Below, in pieces: positions 17,128 to 30,400 of a stretch of DNA of 64,000 nucleotides. The translations under genes were made by a program, and so were the position numbers. This stretch comes from Eublepharis macularius. Its lineage: Eukaryota; Chordata; Lepidosauria; Squamata; Eublepharidae. The stretch lies in NCBI RefSeq assembly GCF_028583425.1, contig NC_072801.1, forward strand, positions 65,549,766 through 65,613,765, read 5' to 3'. The notes under the pieces were generated by a model. That model did not search any database. It saw only the letters and a list, made by a program, of their open reading frames with translations, and was not told the DNA's origin. Each line of letters begins with the position of its first letter. Positions within the stretch are counted from its first letter, which is position 1.

Positions 17128-18302
17128 TCTCAACCACGCCCTGCAAAAAGGATCACATGTTGGGCCCTGAGCAAGTGTGGCTGAGCGAAGGGTAACCCAT
17201 TAGCTTTCAATGCAGCGGGGGATTGAGACTTGGGTCTTCCCAGTCCTCATTTGACACTCCACCACATTGGCTTTCAGGCTTAGCCTAGAGTCAATGTGAG
17301 GACACGACAAAATGGTACCTATTCCTTCTGGACCACAAGCCTGCCTTCCATGGGGCTTGCAGGCAGGGTCACTGGCAGCATACCCTGAGGTAGGGTGGCT
17401 GCTGAGGCCTAGATCTTCCGGTGGGGGCACTTCCTTGCTGCCCACCTGCTTGCTTGTGAGCCCTCCCACCACCCACACTCCTTGCCCAGTACTGTTGAGG
17501 GAAGATTGCGCAGGAGGGGAATGGCAGTGACACACCCAGGAGCGATGCTCCCAGCTGCGCACACGGCCCAGCAGACAGGGAAGGATGTGTGAGCACTGGG
17601 AGGGCTGGGAAATGAGCAAGTGGGTGGGGAAAGGATGCATGGGTAGGCAGAGAAGTGCAAGAGGCAGACAGAGGAGGTGTCTGCAGGGACTCTTTGCTGG
17701 GGGCCACAAAAACCTGGAACTGGCCCTGCTTGCAGGATGCTCATTTTAAAAACAAAAGGGTTCCGTTAATAAATAAATAAATATAGAGAGGGGGGGGAAG
17801 GGCATCCAAATGACAACTGCGTGGGGGTGGAAAAGGCAACATTTGGGGAAGAATATAATTTCAAAGCCACACAGCAATCAGCAGTCTTTGAGCTAGTGAA
17901 ATTAATGGACTTTATAAAAAAAATAAGAGCTGTTTAGCTTAACATCTTTCTGAAGATAAACACTCATGATTTCAGTAGACACAAAGCAAAGCAAACAGTA
18001 TTATATAATCTCTTTTTCCCCCTGTAAAAGGACCATGCATAGCATTTAGTCAAGCCTGGGAAATGCAAACTTTTGAGTTACACCTAACTCTTTAGCAAGT
18101 ATGAAGAGACCTGTTTTTAACACCAAGTTTGCATCCCTTAAAGAAGCCAATGTACCATTTCAGCCTGTTTGTGACAGAACCAGATAAGGAACCTTGCCAT
18201 TGGAAACCAATTTCAGATCTGCCCCTGGTTGGAACTCTGCATGGATCTCAAGAACTTCATTGGTTCTTAGCCTTTCCTACTAAATGGCCAGAATCACTCA
18301 GC

Positions 18303-18500
18303 TTAGCCTGAGCTTGTCAGAGACTGGAAGCTAAGCAGGCTTGGCCACGTTAGGACTTGGATGGGAGACCATCAAGGAAGTCTAGGGTAGCTATGCAGAA
18401 GAAGGCAATAGCAAACCACCTCTGTTTTCTCTTGCCTGGAATGCCCCATGGACGGGGTTGCCGTGAGTCAGCAACTCGATGGCATGTTCTTCTTTCACAC
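18303..18500 (+). mobile_element. 5S rRNA-derived SINE
   Basis: GGAAGCTAAGCAGGCTTGG and GACTTGGATGGGAGACC (5S part) are followed by the family body (AAGGCAATAGCAAACCACC and GTGAGTCAGCAACTCGATGG). No duplication was resolved. Confidence 0.82.
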
Positions 18501-19782
18501 CACTTAAGAAGTAGGCATTTAAAGGACTTCACTTGGAGCAGTGCAGCTGGTAAAAAATGAAATACTTTTACTGCTAAAATCACACGGCTGAACTACTGCT
18601 CTGAGAGTGTAAGTTGAAGTCCGCCCTGAGTCGAATGCCTAGTTGATACCCTACTAAGGATGACTGCTTGGAAGTCTGAAATAGAAATCTTCCCTATTGT
18701 AACAAAATCTGGCACACAGCACAACAAGCCAAAGACCAGGTTATAGAACCATTCTCCCTTATGTCCTAACACTTGTCGTAAGAATTCTGTGGTTTGGATC
18801 GAGGCTAGGCCCAAAACTGTAGCATGGAACCAATCATGGCTTGATAGCATCTTCCTAAGGCACTCTCTGCATTTAAAGTTTCATGGTATGTTAAGTTTTG
18901 CTTCCGGAGAGCTGGCTGAAGGTCACAGCACCCTCCGTGACAGGAATCAGGGAGGGCCATAAAATGAGGACTAACTGGAAAAAGGCCTTCTGGCCTTGAC
19001 ATGTAAATTACAGCCAGGCAAGAGTGAGGGGCACCTTATCTTCCCCTGGAACAATTTGACCCTGCCAGTGATGGGAAAGAATGTATACATTCCTTTGTTA
19101 TTTACAGCTTTAGCCTATATGCATATCAAGTAAACTGTCTATCATGTGAGAAGAGAATGTTCTAATTGTGTTCCTATAACATTCTTATATCAGGAATACC
19201 TTTAATAATAACAAAGCCTACGTAACTGATGAAGTGTCAAACTACATCAGAGACCCAGAGAATCGGTCTAGAAAAGTGCTAGGCAGAAGACACTCTGCAC
19301 TGCCTCTTGGGAACTCACAGAGACCTGTTTAGTCCTGGAGTTTTCAACAGGTGGTCCAGAGCACTCTTGTGGGGCTAAGGATTTATATTGTAGTACTATT
19401 ATTGTTGCATGCTTGTATGTCTGTATCATTATCAGTCTTGCTAACCGTTGGAAACATTCAAGGGCAGACGGGCCCAGCTTTGGAGCCTTGTTCTGCTACT
19501 ATTGTCTCTCTTTTGTTTTTAAAATAAACCTTCAGTATTGGTTAAGATCTTGTCTGTACAAAGGTGCCTATCTGCGTCAGTAGCTCAGGTCAGCACTAGG
19601 GAAAGCGAGTTTAGCTTTACATCCACCCAACCCTTGGTAAGGGGCTATCCCAGAACAAAGAATCGAGGTGGCAACGGGGACTCACGGAGAGGGGGTCCCC
19701 CAAGAAATATTCTCACAACTTTCTGCATACAGGGTTTTTTTCGATAGGTATGCATGGACCTTCAGAAAAGTCCCATAGCTGG

Positions 19783-19870
19783 ATGAACAGCAGGTCAGGC
19801 TCTGGATGGGAGACCTCCCAACTCCCATGTATGCTTCCTGCCTTGAACTCCGTAAGAAACAGGATATTAT
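19783..19870 (+). mobile_element. 5S-derived SINE fragment
   Basis: Only the GGTCAGGCTCTGGATGGGAG-type 5S portion and a little body sequence remain. Confidence 0.5.
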
Positions 19871-20199
19871 AAAATAAATGAAGAGTATATACATGCATTC
19901 CCATATCTGTCTCATGAAATGGTACAATCTGATGAGGAACTCTGGAAATTAGAATGAAACTGCCTAACGCAGCTCTGCAAATCTGCCACGCTTCATGGCG
20001 TTTAGGCAAAAAAATGTTTGACAACTTTGGGGTATTTTTTTTTTATTTTAAAAACAGATCCAGAATATAAATGCCAGAAATTGGTGTCCACCAGAAGAGA
20101 CAAATCAGAAATGCATGAGCAAATGTACCAACCCAGAAAGCAAGTACCATCCATGTTCACCGAGTGCTGTTTGCAAATGTTAACAAAAACAGTTTCTGC

Positions 20200-20365
20200 T
20201 GCAATTTTTTCAAGGATTGGCCAAGGATCCTGGAGGTTTTTTACCTTCCTCTGGGCATAGAGCAGGGGGTCACTGGGGGGAAGTGAGGGGTAGCTGTGAA
20301 TTTCCTGCAGTGGGCTGGACTAGATGATCCTTGGGATCGCTTCCAGCTCTGTGTTTCTACATCAT
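20200..20365 (+). mobile_element. CR1/L3-like LINE 3' fragment
   Basis: The typical 3' phrase GGGCTGGACTAGATGATCC followed by CTTCCAGCTCTGTG is present, with its upstream 3' UTR. Boundaries are approximate. Confidence 0.65.
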
Positions 20366-20789
20366 ACTGTGCTGAATATTTGGCAGACGCCGTTTCCTAA
20401 GAAATTCTCAGCGACATTTCTTAGTGGGTTCAATTATGCAACTTTTTCTCCTCCAAAAAGCTGAACTTCATCACTGCTGGACATGATGTCAGTGAATGGC
20501 TCCCCTAGGACATGATGCAGCCCCTCCCCCCACCCCTCAGCTTTATACAAGATTCCTGGGTTGTGTCACACCTAGCATGAGCTGAAAAAACCAAATGCAA
20601 GGCGGTGCTACGAAAACGTGGTCTGCTTCAGTTTTCAGAGCCTCTTGCTGCGTTCTAGAGAACAAACTCATTTGGGCCTACATTGCTGCTGGCCAGCTTC
20701 AAATCAGGTTAGGTGTACCTTGCTTAGGGCAATGTAATAAATAGGAACCAGGCTTCCTGTCCAGGGGGAGTAGAATAGACTGGAGAATT

Positions 20790-20965
20790 TGGAGGGAGGC
20801 AATAATGCACAATGTCATGACATCACTTCTGGTTTGTACCCAGAAGTGACATCATGGCGCACTAGGAATTTGCTCAACTCCATTTTTTTTTATGATAGGG
20901 AGGTGTGAATTTCTAGAAAGCAGTGGTGTCACTTCTGGTTGCAAACCAGAAGTGACATCACATGA
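20790..20965. repeat. pair of short palindromes (GACATCACTTCTGG type)
   Basis: CATCACTTCTGGTTTGTACC and CCAGAAGTGACATCATG form one hairpin. GTGTCACTTCTGGTT and AACCAGAAGTGACATCAC form a second one 100 bp on. It is probably a degraded MITE. Confidence 0.55.
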
Positions 20966-21901
20966 CATCATACCCTGCCCCATGTTCCTGCTGGAGCAGA
21001 GAGGGCTGGCGGCTCCTGAAGCCCGGCGGTGGAAGCTTACCCACTGCTCCCAGGAGAATGGCCACCCTGAGCAGGTGATAACTTTGGCCCATCTTGCATT
21101 TCCTGGCAACATAAAGAATTTGGGGCAACAGCTGCAGGAAGTTTGGTTACCCGGCTTTGTGCACCTTTGTACATGAGGAGCTATTCTGATGACAATCCAA
21201 GAGACAAAACCAGTGGCAGAAGAATGGTAACAGCTGTGGGTGGCTCGGCCACAGAGGATATTCTGCCTTCGGTTTCCTCCTTGCCCAACACAAATATACC
21301 ACTTCCCTTCAGCCTGACAGCTTCAAATGAGCTGTCCTTCTATAGAAACAAGACCAAACACCAAGGACATGAGTCATCTCTCAAACATTCCCCGCTTGCT
21401 ATCTCAAAGACAAGGGCAGCTCTAAGAATTTGCCCTGGACTAGGAACAAAGAGGCTGCACCGCCCCCCCAAAAAACCCTGCACATCCATTTTATCTGTGG
21501 GTTGCAGCCAAGTGCCCCATTGCCAGCGGGTGTTATCTTCAATGCTGCCATCCATGGGAGAAAGAGAATAGGTTGCTGTTACCGAGCAACTGCAGTACAT
21601 TCTTCCCTCTGCTGGGGAATGTTTCTTGCTGCTAAGCAACTGCAAAGAACTTTCTCTTCCCCCCGCCCCTCCCCATTTCCAGAGTTAGTAATACAAGTTG
21701 AAAAGAGAGAGTGGTAAAGCTCCATAGAGGAAAAGGGTGGTAGTAGCCACCTGCTTTGCTGAAAGCACAAGTCTTCACAGAAATCCTGCAGTGGGATCTT
21801 CCAATGTGTAATTTACCATCAAAAAGCTGGATTTGGGCTGCACTGGGGAACAGGGTTTTCAGCCTCCCCACTAAGCTGTTTTGGGATATGGAATGGTATG
21901 G

Positions 21902-22070
21902 CATAGACGGATCTTTTCAGATCTCGGAGCATAAGCAGGGATACTTGGATTCGATGCCACCGATGGTTGCTCTGCAGAGGAAGGCAATGGCAAAACACCT
22001 TCTCTCACGTGCCCTGAAAACCCAACTGGGCGGGCTCATAATTAGTTAACTGCAACTTGGCAGCACAATA
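21902..22070 (+). mobile_element. diverged 5S-derived SINE
   Basis: CAGATCTCGGAGCATAAGCA, ATACTTGGATTCGATGCCAC and AGGCAATGGCAAAACACC mark the family. It is the most diverged long copy. Confidence 0.65.
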
Positions 22071-22838
22071 CATGCATATAAAGCTGCTTCCCCCAATTAA
22101 AATGGACTCCCCTTGGACTGATTTTTGCCCCAGTAAGTAAGGCTGCTGGGGGTGATGGAGTAAGGGTACAAAATTCAGGAGGATCTGGTCACCTTAGTGG
22201 TCCATAGAGCTGGGCAAGTCCTGCCCTTTTCATACAATATCCGGGGTAGATTTGATTGGGGAGGGCGGCACTAGAGGGAATCTTTATCTAGGCATCTGTG
22301 ATGATTGTCAACAGTCCTGGTAGTATGGTGGGGGGAAGAGCCAGGCACGATATGGGTGCTGAGCCCCCATATGAAGCAAGGCTGGGACAACGGACAGCTA
22401 TAACTGAATCCAGAACTGATACATGTAGTTCTGAAGTCTGTTGCTGGATCTTCAAGTACAGATTGCTCTATTGGCCGCAAAAGGGCAGCAGCCCGGATCC
22501 TTTTACCAGGTCTGGCCAATCCAGAGGCTTCATACTACCTGCCAATCACAGCAATCAATAATGCAGGTGACTTCTGTGCCGGAGTTTGCTTCTGAGGCTT
22601 AAGGCCCAGGTAGTCCTCTTGGATCTGCGTACAGCCATAACCCGAAACAGGAGTGGGTACAAAGTCTTTGGATTTGCTGCATGGCAAATTCTATTGTCAC
22701 ATGTCCCTGGCTCTGGATCCAGAGTTGGCTGTTGCCCCTTTTGCCATGTTTGAGAGAGGACCTCCACTTAAAAAAAAATATATTTGCATGGTGCTTACAT
22801 AGTTACCCTACCGAAAGCTCGCTCAACATTTTGTGATC

Positions 22839-23839
22839 GTTTATTCTCCTTTTTTTTTGGACGTTTTGAAATGTCCTCCAGCAAAGTCGTGGAGGGAGCG
22901 GCTTTGTGACTGGTGCATGCCAGTCGGTGCTGTGCCTGGCCCTGTGTTGTGGAGGTAGTTTTGTGACGCAAAGCTGGCCCATCAGCAGTGTGCAAATCTC
23001 ACTTCTGAAAGTAGAAAAATGGATCTCTCCGCCTCCACAGCCCAATCTTGGGCAGAAGGCTCTATTTGCGTCATACATGCCATAAGTGTGCCTCCACAGC
23101 AAGCTCACTTTTACATGTTTAAAGGTCTCAGCCTCAGGCTTTGAGATTCCTGTTTCAAGGCACAGAAGTAGACAGTAGCGAGTGGCCCAGCAGGTACTCA
23201 GTTACTGACAATTACCCTGGACACAAATAATGAATAGCTTCAGTTCTTCCCCTACCACCTCCTTCCCGCTGTGAATTCTAGCTCATGTGAGTAAGATAAT
23301 CCAGGGCTTTTCTCTCTTCTTGTGGGAAAGTGGGAAAATGTATGGAGGACATAAACTGTATCCATTGAGCTTCGTGGAGTACTGCAATAAGGAATATAGC
23401 CAGAATGGGGGAGGGACACTCACTGCACCCAAATCAGCCAAGTCGCCGTCTCCACTCTTGCCAACAAATTTCACTTTTCTTGGCAGCTGCTTTGAGTAGA
23501 CATTTCATTCCATTATCAAACAACCATGGAATGACACCATTGTGGAAGCTTAAGCTGGATCCAGATGTCCACAAGTACATCCAGGGAGCATGTTTTGACA
23601 AAACTCTGTCCGTCAAATATCCTTTGCCTTTCTCTCTTGTTTGGGGGACATAAGTACATTTTGCAAAACAGCAAGGAAATCTTCCCTTTGTAAAGGTCCC
23701 AATAGCTTTTTGATGGTATTCCAGAAGTACCAATTACTTCGCCGTTTCCCCACCAAGTCAAAACATCAGAGAGACCATCCCTCACCATTTTCTTCTTCTC
23801 TTGAAATAATTGCCTCCAACAACATAACGCCACCAAACC
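22839..23839 (-). other. ORAI3: probable ORAI3 3' UTR
   Basis: About 1 kb of non-repetitive sequence follows the stop codon on the minus strand. The first AATAAA I find downstream is at about 22839-22845 (written TTTATT on the plus strand). No other coding signal was seen here. The end point is a guess from that signal alone. Confidence 0.4.
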
Positions 23840-24421
23840 TCACACCACCTGCAGTGCTGTGGCTTCCCCATCCAGCTGATATTTGATCTGGTTGAGCTCC
23901 TCCAGTTCTTGCTGGTGCCGGTCAGTTTTGTGGCCCACCAGGGACCGGTAGAAGTGCAAAGCAAAGATGATGAAAACCACACCCACCGGTACCATGATTA
24001 CGGTGGAGGCCAAGGCAGCGTTCCAACCGGAGTTGTCCGGAGGAGGCACAGTTGGAGCAATGACACTGCTGGAAAGGACCGGAGCGGCCGTGCAACATTT
24101 CCTGGCTGGAGAAACCCTGCCTATGGGCAAGAATTTAACCCAGCAGATCAACACCACCTCGGTAAGGAAGAGGAAAATGCCCAGCGCTGTGGAGAAGCCC
24201 CAGGCCAGCTCAATGTAGCGGTGCATGCGCTCATGGGGCGACTCGTTGACTGAGTTCAGGTTGTGGATGTTGCTGACCGCCTCGATGTTGGGCAGGATGC
24301 AGGTGCTGACCATGAGAGCAAAGAGGTGGACGGCCACTAGCACCGTCGTGCAGGCACTGAAAGCGACCAGCAGTTCCGGGGGGTAGTTGTAATCCTCAAG
24401 CTGCACTTCCACCATAGCCAC
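23840..24421 (-). CDS. ORAI3: ORAI3 exon 2 (terminal)
   Basis: Acceptor TTTTAAAAG precedes GTG at 24421, and the exon reads [18 protein letters not shown] and on to the TGA at 23840. The 193 residues include the pore glutamate, the later transmembrane segments and the C-terminal STIM-binding helix. The polypyrimidine tract is short but T-rich. Confidence 0.96.
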   Translation of the reverse strand: MAMVEVQLEDYNYPPELLVAFSACTTVLVAVHLFALMVSTCILPNIEAVSNIHNLNSVNESPHERMHRYIELAWGFSTALGIFLFLTEVVLICWVKFLPIGRVSPARKCCTAAPVLSSSVIAPTVPPPDNSGWNAALASTVIMVPVGVVFIIFALHFYRSLVGHKTDRHQQELEELNQIKYQLDGEATALQVV

Positions 24422-27400
24422 CTTTTAAAAAATAAGGCATCATGTATTAATTACTTAATTTTTAATAATACCTAGCCATTGTATTGGTATCGGAGCTGCC
24501 AACTCTGGCTCGGGAAATTCTGGGCGATTTGGGAGTGGTGCCTACAGAAGGCAGACTTTGGGGAGGGCACTCAGCAGGATGTAATTTCTCGAGTAGACCA
24601 TAGAATCTGTCCTCTGAAGGTACCCTTACCTCCAGGGGAACTGAATTCTGTAGTCTGGAAATTGGTTGCTCTTCTGGGAGAACTCTAGGTTCCACCACTT
24701 TGAGGATGGTAACCACAACTGGTATGCTCTCCCAGCTTCCAAATGGGGGAGGGTCGGAGTTACCCGATTTCATTCACTTTGGGTGGAGAGCATGCACAGG
24801 AAACATATTTTTGTCGTTAATTTATTTGCAAATATACAAGCAGGGCACAGTGGAAGAAAGCAGGCACTCTCACGGCTGGCAGCAAATCTACCAATCCCTG
24901 TTCAGATTCCCAGAGAGCAACGTGTGTGTCCTCCCCCTATCCCATAGCTGTGACCTAGTTCCTAGCTAACACGCCGTTCTTAATCCATCATTCTCAGTCT
25001 CTGTCCATTCAAACCATTATGATCTCTTTGCAAAGCACTGGTTTCTGGCACAAGCATAATTCCTGCAAGAAAATTCACTGCCATGAATGGACTGAAAAGG
25101 TTCTTTTGTCCAATTCCTGATCTCTCACTCTCTAGGCCAAACCAGCATGGTAGGCCGATTCATAGTAATCAAATGGTCAAAACCACAACGTGATAGAGCT
25201 CTTTGGGTACCCACAATTTCACGCTTTGGTACTCCTTACCAGGTACCTGGTATATTAGGTCAATGTTACTTTATCCCCATGTCGCCACTGGGGCAGCTGG
25301 AGCCAAAGGGTCCCAGCCAGCTTGAATGCAGTTTGATCAGCATCTTCCATTTTCCAACTGAATGTGGCCACACGGGTGGTGACCAACACCAGGCAACCTG
25401 GGTTTGTTGTCCCAGAGAGGGGTGGGGGAGGGTAAAGTAATTTGCCCTTTTTGTACCATGGCCCTGCTACCCAAACACTGGGTTTCAAACTGGAATGGAA
25501 ATGAGGGTTGTGTCTTATTCTTAGCCCCCCCACCCAAGGTTAATGCTGAAACACGCGATGGCTCACCTATCATAGCAGACTTCTGAAATTTTTTCAGCTT
25601 GAAACTGGCATCTTTATTGGGGACATGGAAAAAGTGCCCCATATTCCAGCTGAACTGGGCACAGTCCAAACTCTGGCACTGATTCCAGTTCCTTGGCAGT
25701 TTCCCCAGAGAATTAGGGGTGGGAGGGGAGAAGGGGGAGAGAGGGGAAAGATTTAACAACAACAAAAAAGTAGTTCTCTCCATCTGGCAGGACACACTGA
25801 AACTTCTGCAAAGCAAAAGACCCTCCCCTGAAAGTGAGGGTTGCCCCCAAACCCTGGTGGCACAGCTAGGTGGTAATATGTGGCAGTGGACTAAGGTCCC
25901 ATCCCATCCTGAAGCACCGAGTCAAGTTACTTGGAGAGAGGGGAGGGAGAGAGGCAGCGGCTAAGGCTTATTTTCAGAAAGTGGGCCACGTTCAACGGAA
26001 CAGCGACAGCTGGCTGGCATTGACCCCGCAAGCTAGCACGTGCTGGAGACCCGGCAAGTGCCGCCAAGGGATGAATGGAAGGAAGGTGAAGGGGCACAGA
26101 GTACGTACCCTAGGTTCAGCTCCCCCCCGCCCCCGTAGGTTGTGATCTCAAGGCCTCATCCTAGAGTTCGCCAGGCATTATTTCTGCCTCAAAAATCCCA
26201 GCAGCAAGGGTGAGCCATCCCTGGTTTCACAGGGGGACGGAGTTTTATTAAGGGCAGGGCGCCTCTGAGCATGGGCTCTTCTGAAAACACACAAGCCTCT
26301 CGCAATGGAGTTGGCCAAGACTAAAAAGACTCGGGCAACCAAATTCCAGCTATGTGGATTGCTAGTCAGGACCAGATGGAACCTATGAAGCAATGAGAGT
26401 ATCTCTGAACATATAAAGAGGAATTCTTAGGTCAGGTGATGCAGTAAAGATGTGGGAAGCATCACTACCTCAAGAAGGAATTTATGGCAGAGTCTTCAGC
26501 AGCAACTGCTGCTCGGCGCTGGAAAAAGAACGCTGGGCACAGAGACTGCTGCTTCCTCCCTCCATCTCTAACCATTACTCCTTCCTGTCCTCCTGGAATA
26601 ACCGAGGCGATATCACCTCTTGACATTTTCAGCTGTGCATGGCCTAAAAGACAAGCAGGGCCAGCTTGTTTTTCTCCACCCTCAGAACCTCATACGGAGG
26701 TCCCAGAGGGAGAGAGATCAGCGGACAAAGCCAGGATGTCTGTTTAGCCTTGCTGGCAGCATGGGATCAGGGAGAGATTTGGACTAAGCATTCAACTTCT
26801 GGCTCTTTCCCAGAGAGGACCTCCTGCCGGCAGCCACCCGTGCCCCAGAGGCTGCAACACACTTGCCTGCATTCTCATTGGTGCCCTTAAGAGATTCTTT
26901 TTTTTTTTTTTTTTTTTGAAAAATTTTTTATTGGGTTAGAACATTTTTATTTTTACATTACAATCAATTTTCCCCTAATTTTTCGTTTCTAACCCCCTCC
27001 CTTTCCCCCCCTTTTGTTGACTTCCAACAGCTTTCCCACCCTCTGTCCCTTTTCCCTTACTTCTATTAAATTCCTCTGTCTAAAACAGATATACATTCTC
27101 CATTATATTAAGCAGTGCATCATTAACTCCTTTAATTATTATACACCCAAACTATACATCTTTAGATAAACAATTTATCCCATTTTCCAGTTTTGAATAA
27201 TTCTATATAAACCTATATATCATAAACCATAAAAATTTCCCACATTTAAATCAAACAATTTGATTTGTTCTCTATATATTACTCATTTCAACTTTTTATG
27301 GTAATTCTATATAACTCCTCAGATACTCAATCAATTTAACTCTTCTATACATTCAGTTTGGTGCATATAAATCTTGTCAAAGAAAGAAAATATTGTTAGT

Positions 27401-30400
27401 TAGTCAATCCTCATGTTTAAACCTTATCATTAATTATTCTCTATCAGTTGACCTATACATATCTATATATATATCAATCAATTAATCTAACTGCTTATAA
27501 ATTCACATTTCTCTTCCTCCCCCGGTAAAGTCACCCCTCTCTTTTATACTTTTATTATATTTCAGTAGTTCTCAAACTGCCACAGTTTTCCTCCCACCTC
27601 CCATTTCCTCTCCAGGTATTGTTTCAGCTTCTCCCAGTCTGTGTTGAACTGCCCTGAGTCCAGATCTCTCAGTTTTCTTGTCATCTTGTCCATTTCAGCC
27701 ATATACAGCAATTTGTAGATCCAATCTTCAATAGTTGGTACTTCTTGTACTTTCCATTTCTGCGCATACAAAAGTCTAGCTGCTGCAGTCATATAAAAAA
27801 TCAACGTCCTATGATGGGCTGGAATTCCCTCCATTCCCAAGTTTAGCAGCAGGAGTTCTGGGTTCTTATTTATTTGAAACTGTAAAATTTCACTCATTTC
27901 TCTTATTATTTCCCCCCAGAACTGCCTAGCTACCTCACACGACCACCACATATGATAGAGGGAGCCCTCATGTTTCTTACATTTCCAGCATTTATTAGAA
28001 GTATTCAAATTCCCTAGCGCAATCTTCTTTGGTGTCATGTACCAACGATAGATCATTTTGAAAATGTTCTCTTTAATATTGATACATGTCGTTGTCTTCA
28101 TTGTAGTTTTCCACAAGTATTCCCATGCCTCCATTGTTATTTCTTTATTGAAATTTATAGCCCATTTCACCATCTGTGTTTTAACTATCTCATCCTCAGT
28201 ATACCATTTCAGCAATACTTGGTATACCTTGGATATTCTTTTCTTGTCTTCTTTAAGAAGGGTCTGCTCTAGTTCCGAGTTCTCTGTTCGTATGCCCCCT
28301 TTTGCAAAGTCTGAGTTGTATAAGTCTCTAATCTGTCTATACTGAAACCAATCATAGTTAGGTGATAGTTCCTCTTGCGTCTTTATTCTAAGTTTAGATA
28401 CTTCAATCTTAGTTATTTCTTTGTACGTTAAACATTGTTGTTCATTATCCACAGCTCTCGGATCTATCACCTCATATGGAACCACCCACAAGGGGGTTCC
28501 TTCTTGTAGGTAAGTTCTATACTTCTTCCAGATTGTAAATAGACTTCTCCTTACAAAATGATGCAGGAACATCGAGTTGACCTTTACTTTGTCATGCCAT
28601 AGGTATGCGTGCCATCCAAAAATTTTTTTATATCCCTCTAGGGCTAATAGTTTCTTATTCTTTAATGTCATCCACTCTTTTAGCCAAACTAGGCAGATTG
28701 CATCATGGTAAAGTCTCAGATTGGGCAGTTGCATTCCGCCTCTCTCCTTTGCATCTTGTAAAACTTTTACTTTCACTCGAGGCTTCTTGCCTGCCCAAAC
28801 AAAACCTGATATTTTCCTCTGCCATTTTTCAAATTGTTTAGAGTCTCTGATGATTGGTATTGTCTGTAACAAAAACATTACTCTTGGTAACACATTCATC
28901 TTAACTGCTGCAATCCTGCCCAACCATGACAGGTTCAATCTATTCCATTTGATCAAGTCTCTCTCTATCTGAGTCCATAATTTTTCATAATTATTCTTGA
29001 ACAAATCTATATTTTTTGCAGTCAGCTCAACTCCCAAGTATTTCACCTTACTAGTTACTTCACAATCCGTTGTTTCCATTAACAATTGTTGTTTCTGCTT
29101 AGTCATGTTTTTGCATAATATCTTTGACTTCTTTTTGTTAATGAAGAAACCTGCCAAATCTCCAAACTCCTTGATCTTGTCTATCACTTTTGGCATGTTC
29201 TCCAGTGGGTCTTCTACAATTAACATTATGTCGTCTGCAAATGCTCTGACCTTATATGAATAGTCCTTTATTTTTATTCCTCGTATTTCCTCATCTTGTC
29301 GAATTTGTATCATCAGAATCTCCAATACTAAAATGAACAACAATGGAGATAACGGGCAACCTTGTCTTGTTCCTTTACTAATCGTCAATTTTTTGGTCAA
29401 TTCATCATTCACTACAATTGCTGCAGTCTGGTCTCTATAGATTTCCTTGATTGCTCTGACGAATCTTTCTCCCAGTTGTAGCTTTTCCATAGTGGCAAAC
29501 ATAAAGTCCCAGTTTAAATTGTCAAACGCTTTTTCAGCGTCTACAAAGAAGAAACCAACCTCTTTGTCACAACGCTTGTCGTAGTATTCAATAGCATTGA
29601 TCACTGTCCTTAAGTTGTCTCTTATTTGTCTGTCTGGCAAAAAGCCTGCTTGTTCCTCCTCTATGACTTCCGAGAGCCACCCCTTCAATCTCTCCGCCAA
29701 TATCTTCGCAAAAATTTTATAGTCATTATTGAGTAGTGATATAGGCCTATAATTTTTCACGCTAGTCAGATCTTGGCCCTCTTTTGGGATCAATGATATA
29801 TTCGCTTCGCTCCAAGTGTCTGGAATTCTTTGATCCCTAAAAACTCCGTTCATCACCTCTTTTAGGAATGGTGCCAGTTCATTGGCCATTGTCTTATAAA
29901 ATTTAGCCGTAAGTCCATCTGGCCCTGGCGCCTTTCCTAGATTTGCGGATTGTATTGCCATATTTATTTCCTCGTCAGTTACTTCACTGTTCTGCTTATT
30001 TCTCCAAGCTTCCGAGATCTCTGGAAGTTTGGTTTTCTCCAAATATGATGCTATTGATTCTTTGTTTACTTCTTTTTTATTATACAGCTTAGCGTAAAAT
30101 TTATAAAAGGCTCTGCTAATGGTAGTCTGCTCCAAATACGTTTTGTTTTCTTCACAAATTTTATTTATTATTTTCTTTTCCCTTTTCTTCTTTAATTGCC
30201 ATGCCAAATATTTCCCAGGTTTATTAGCACCCTCAAAAGCTTTTTGATTCAGTCTTTTAAGGTTCCACTCCAATTCTTTGTTACTCATTGCTGTTAACTG
30301 TTCTTGAAGAATTTTGATTTCCTGATGTATTTTCTTTTTCCCTGGTCTCTTTTTTAACTGTACTTCTTTGGCCTTTATTTTCTCCTCAATCTCTTGTCTT

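Larger units (their letters stand above)
9300..22838. other. SETD1A-ORAI3 intergenic region
   Basis: No gene can be supported here. Listed repeats cover part of it. Long unlabelled stretches (for example 15.2-16.8 kb and 17.2-18.1 kb) have overlapping frames but no recognised domain and no convincing exon structure. Confidence 0.6.

Noticed and set aside
17200-17744. Three overlapping minus-strand open frames up to 169 codons
   Set aside because: There is no recognisable domain, splice context or homologue from memory. Overlap in all frames suggests chance.
18880-19700. Possible solo LTR (AATAAA followed by an LTR-like 3' part)
   Set aside because: There are no paired ends or target duplication and no adjoining retroviral sequence, so the resemblance is too weak to call; if real it is an old fossil.
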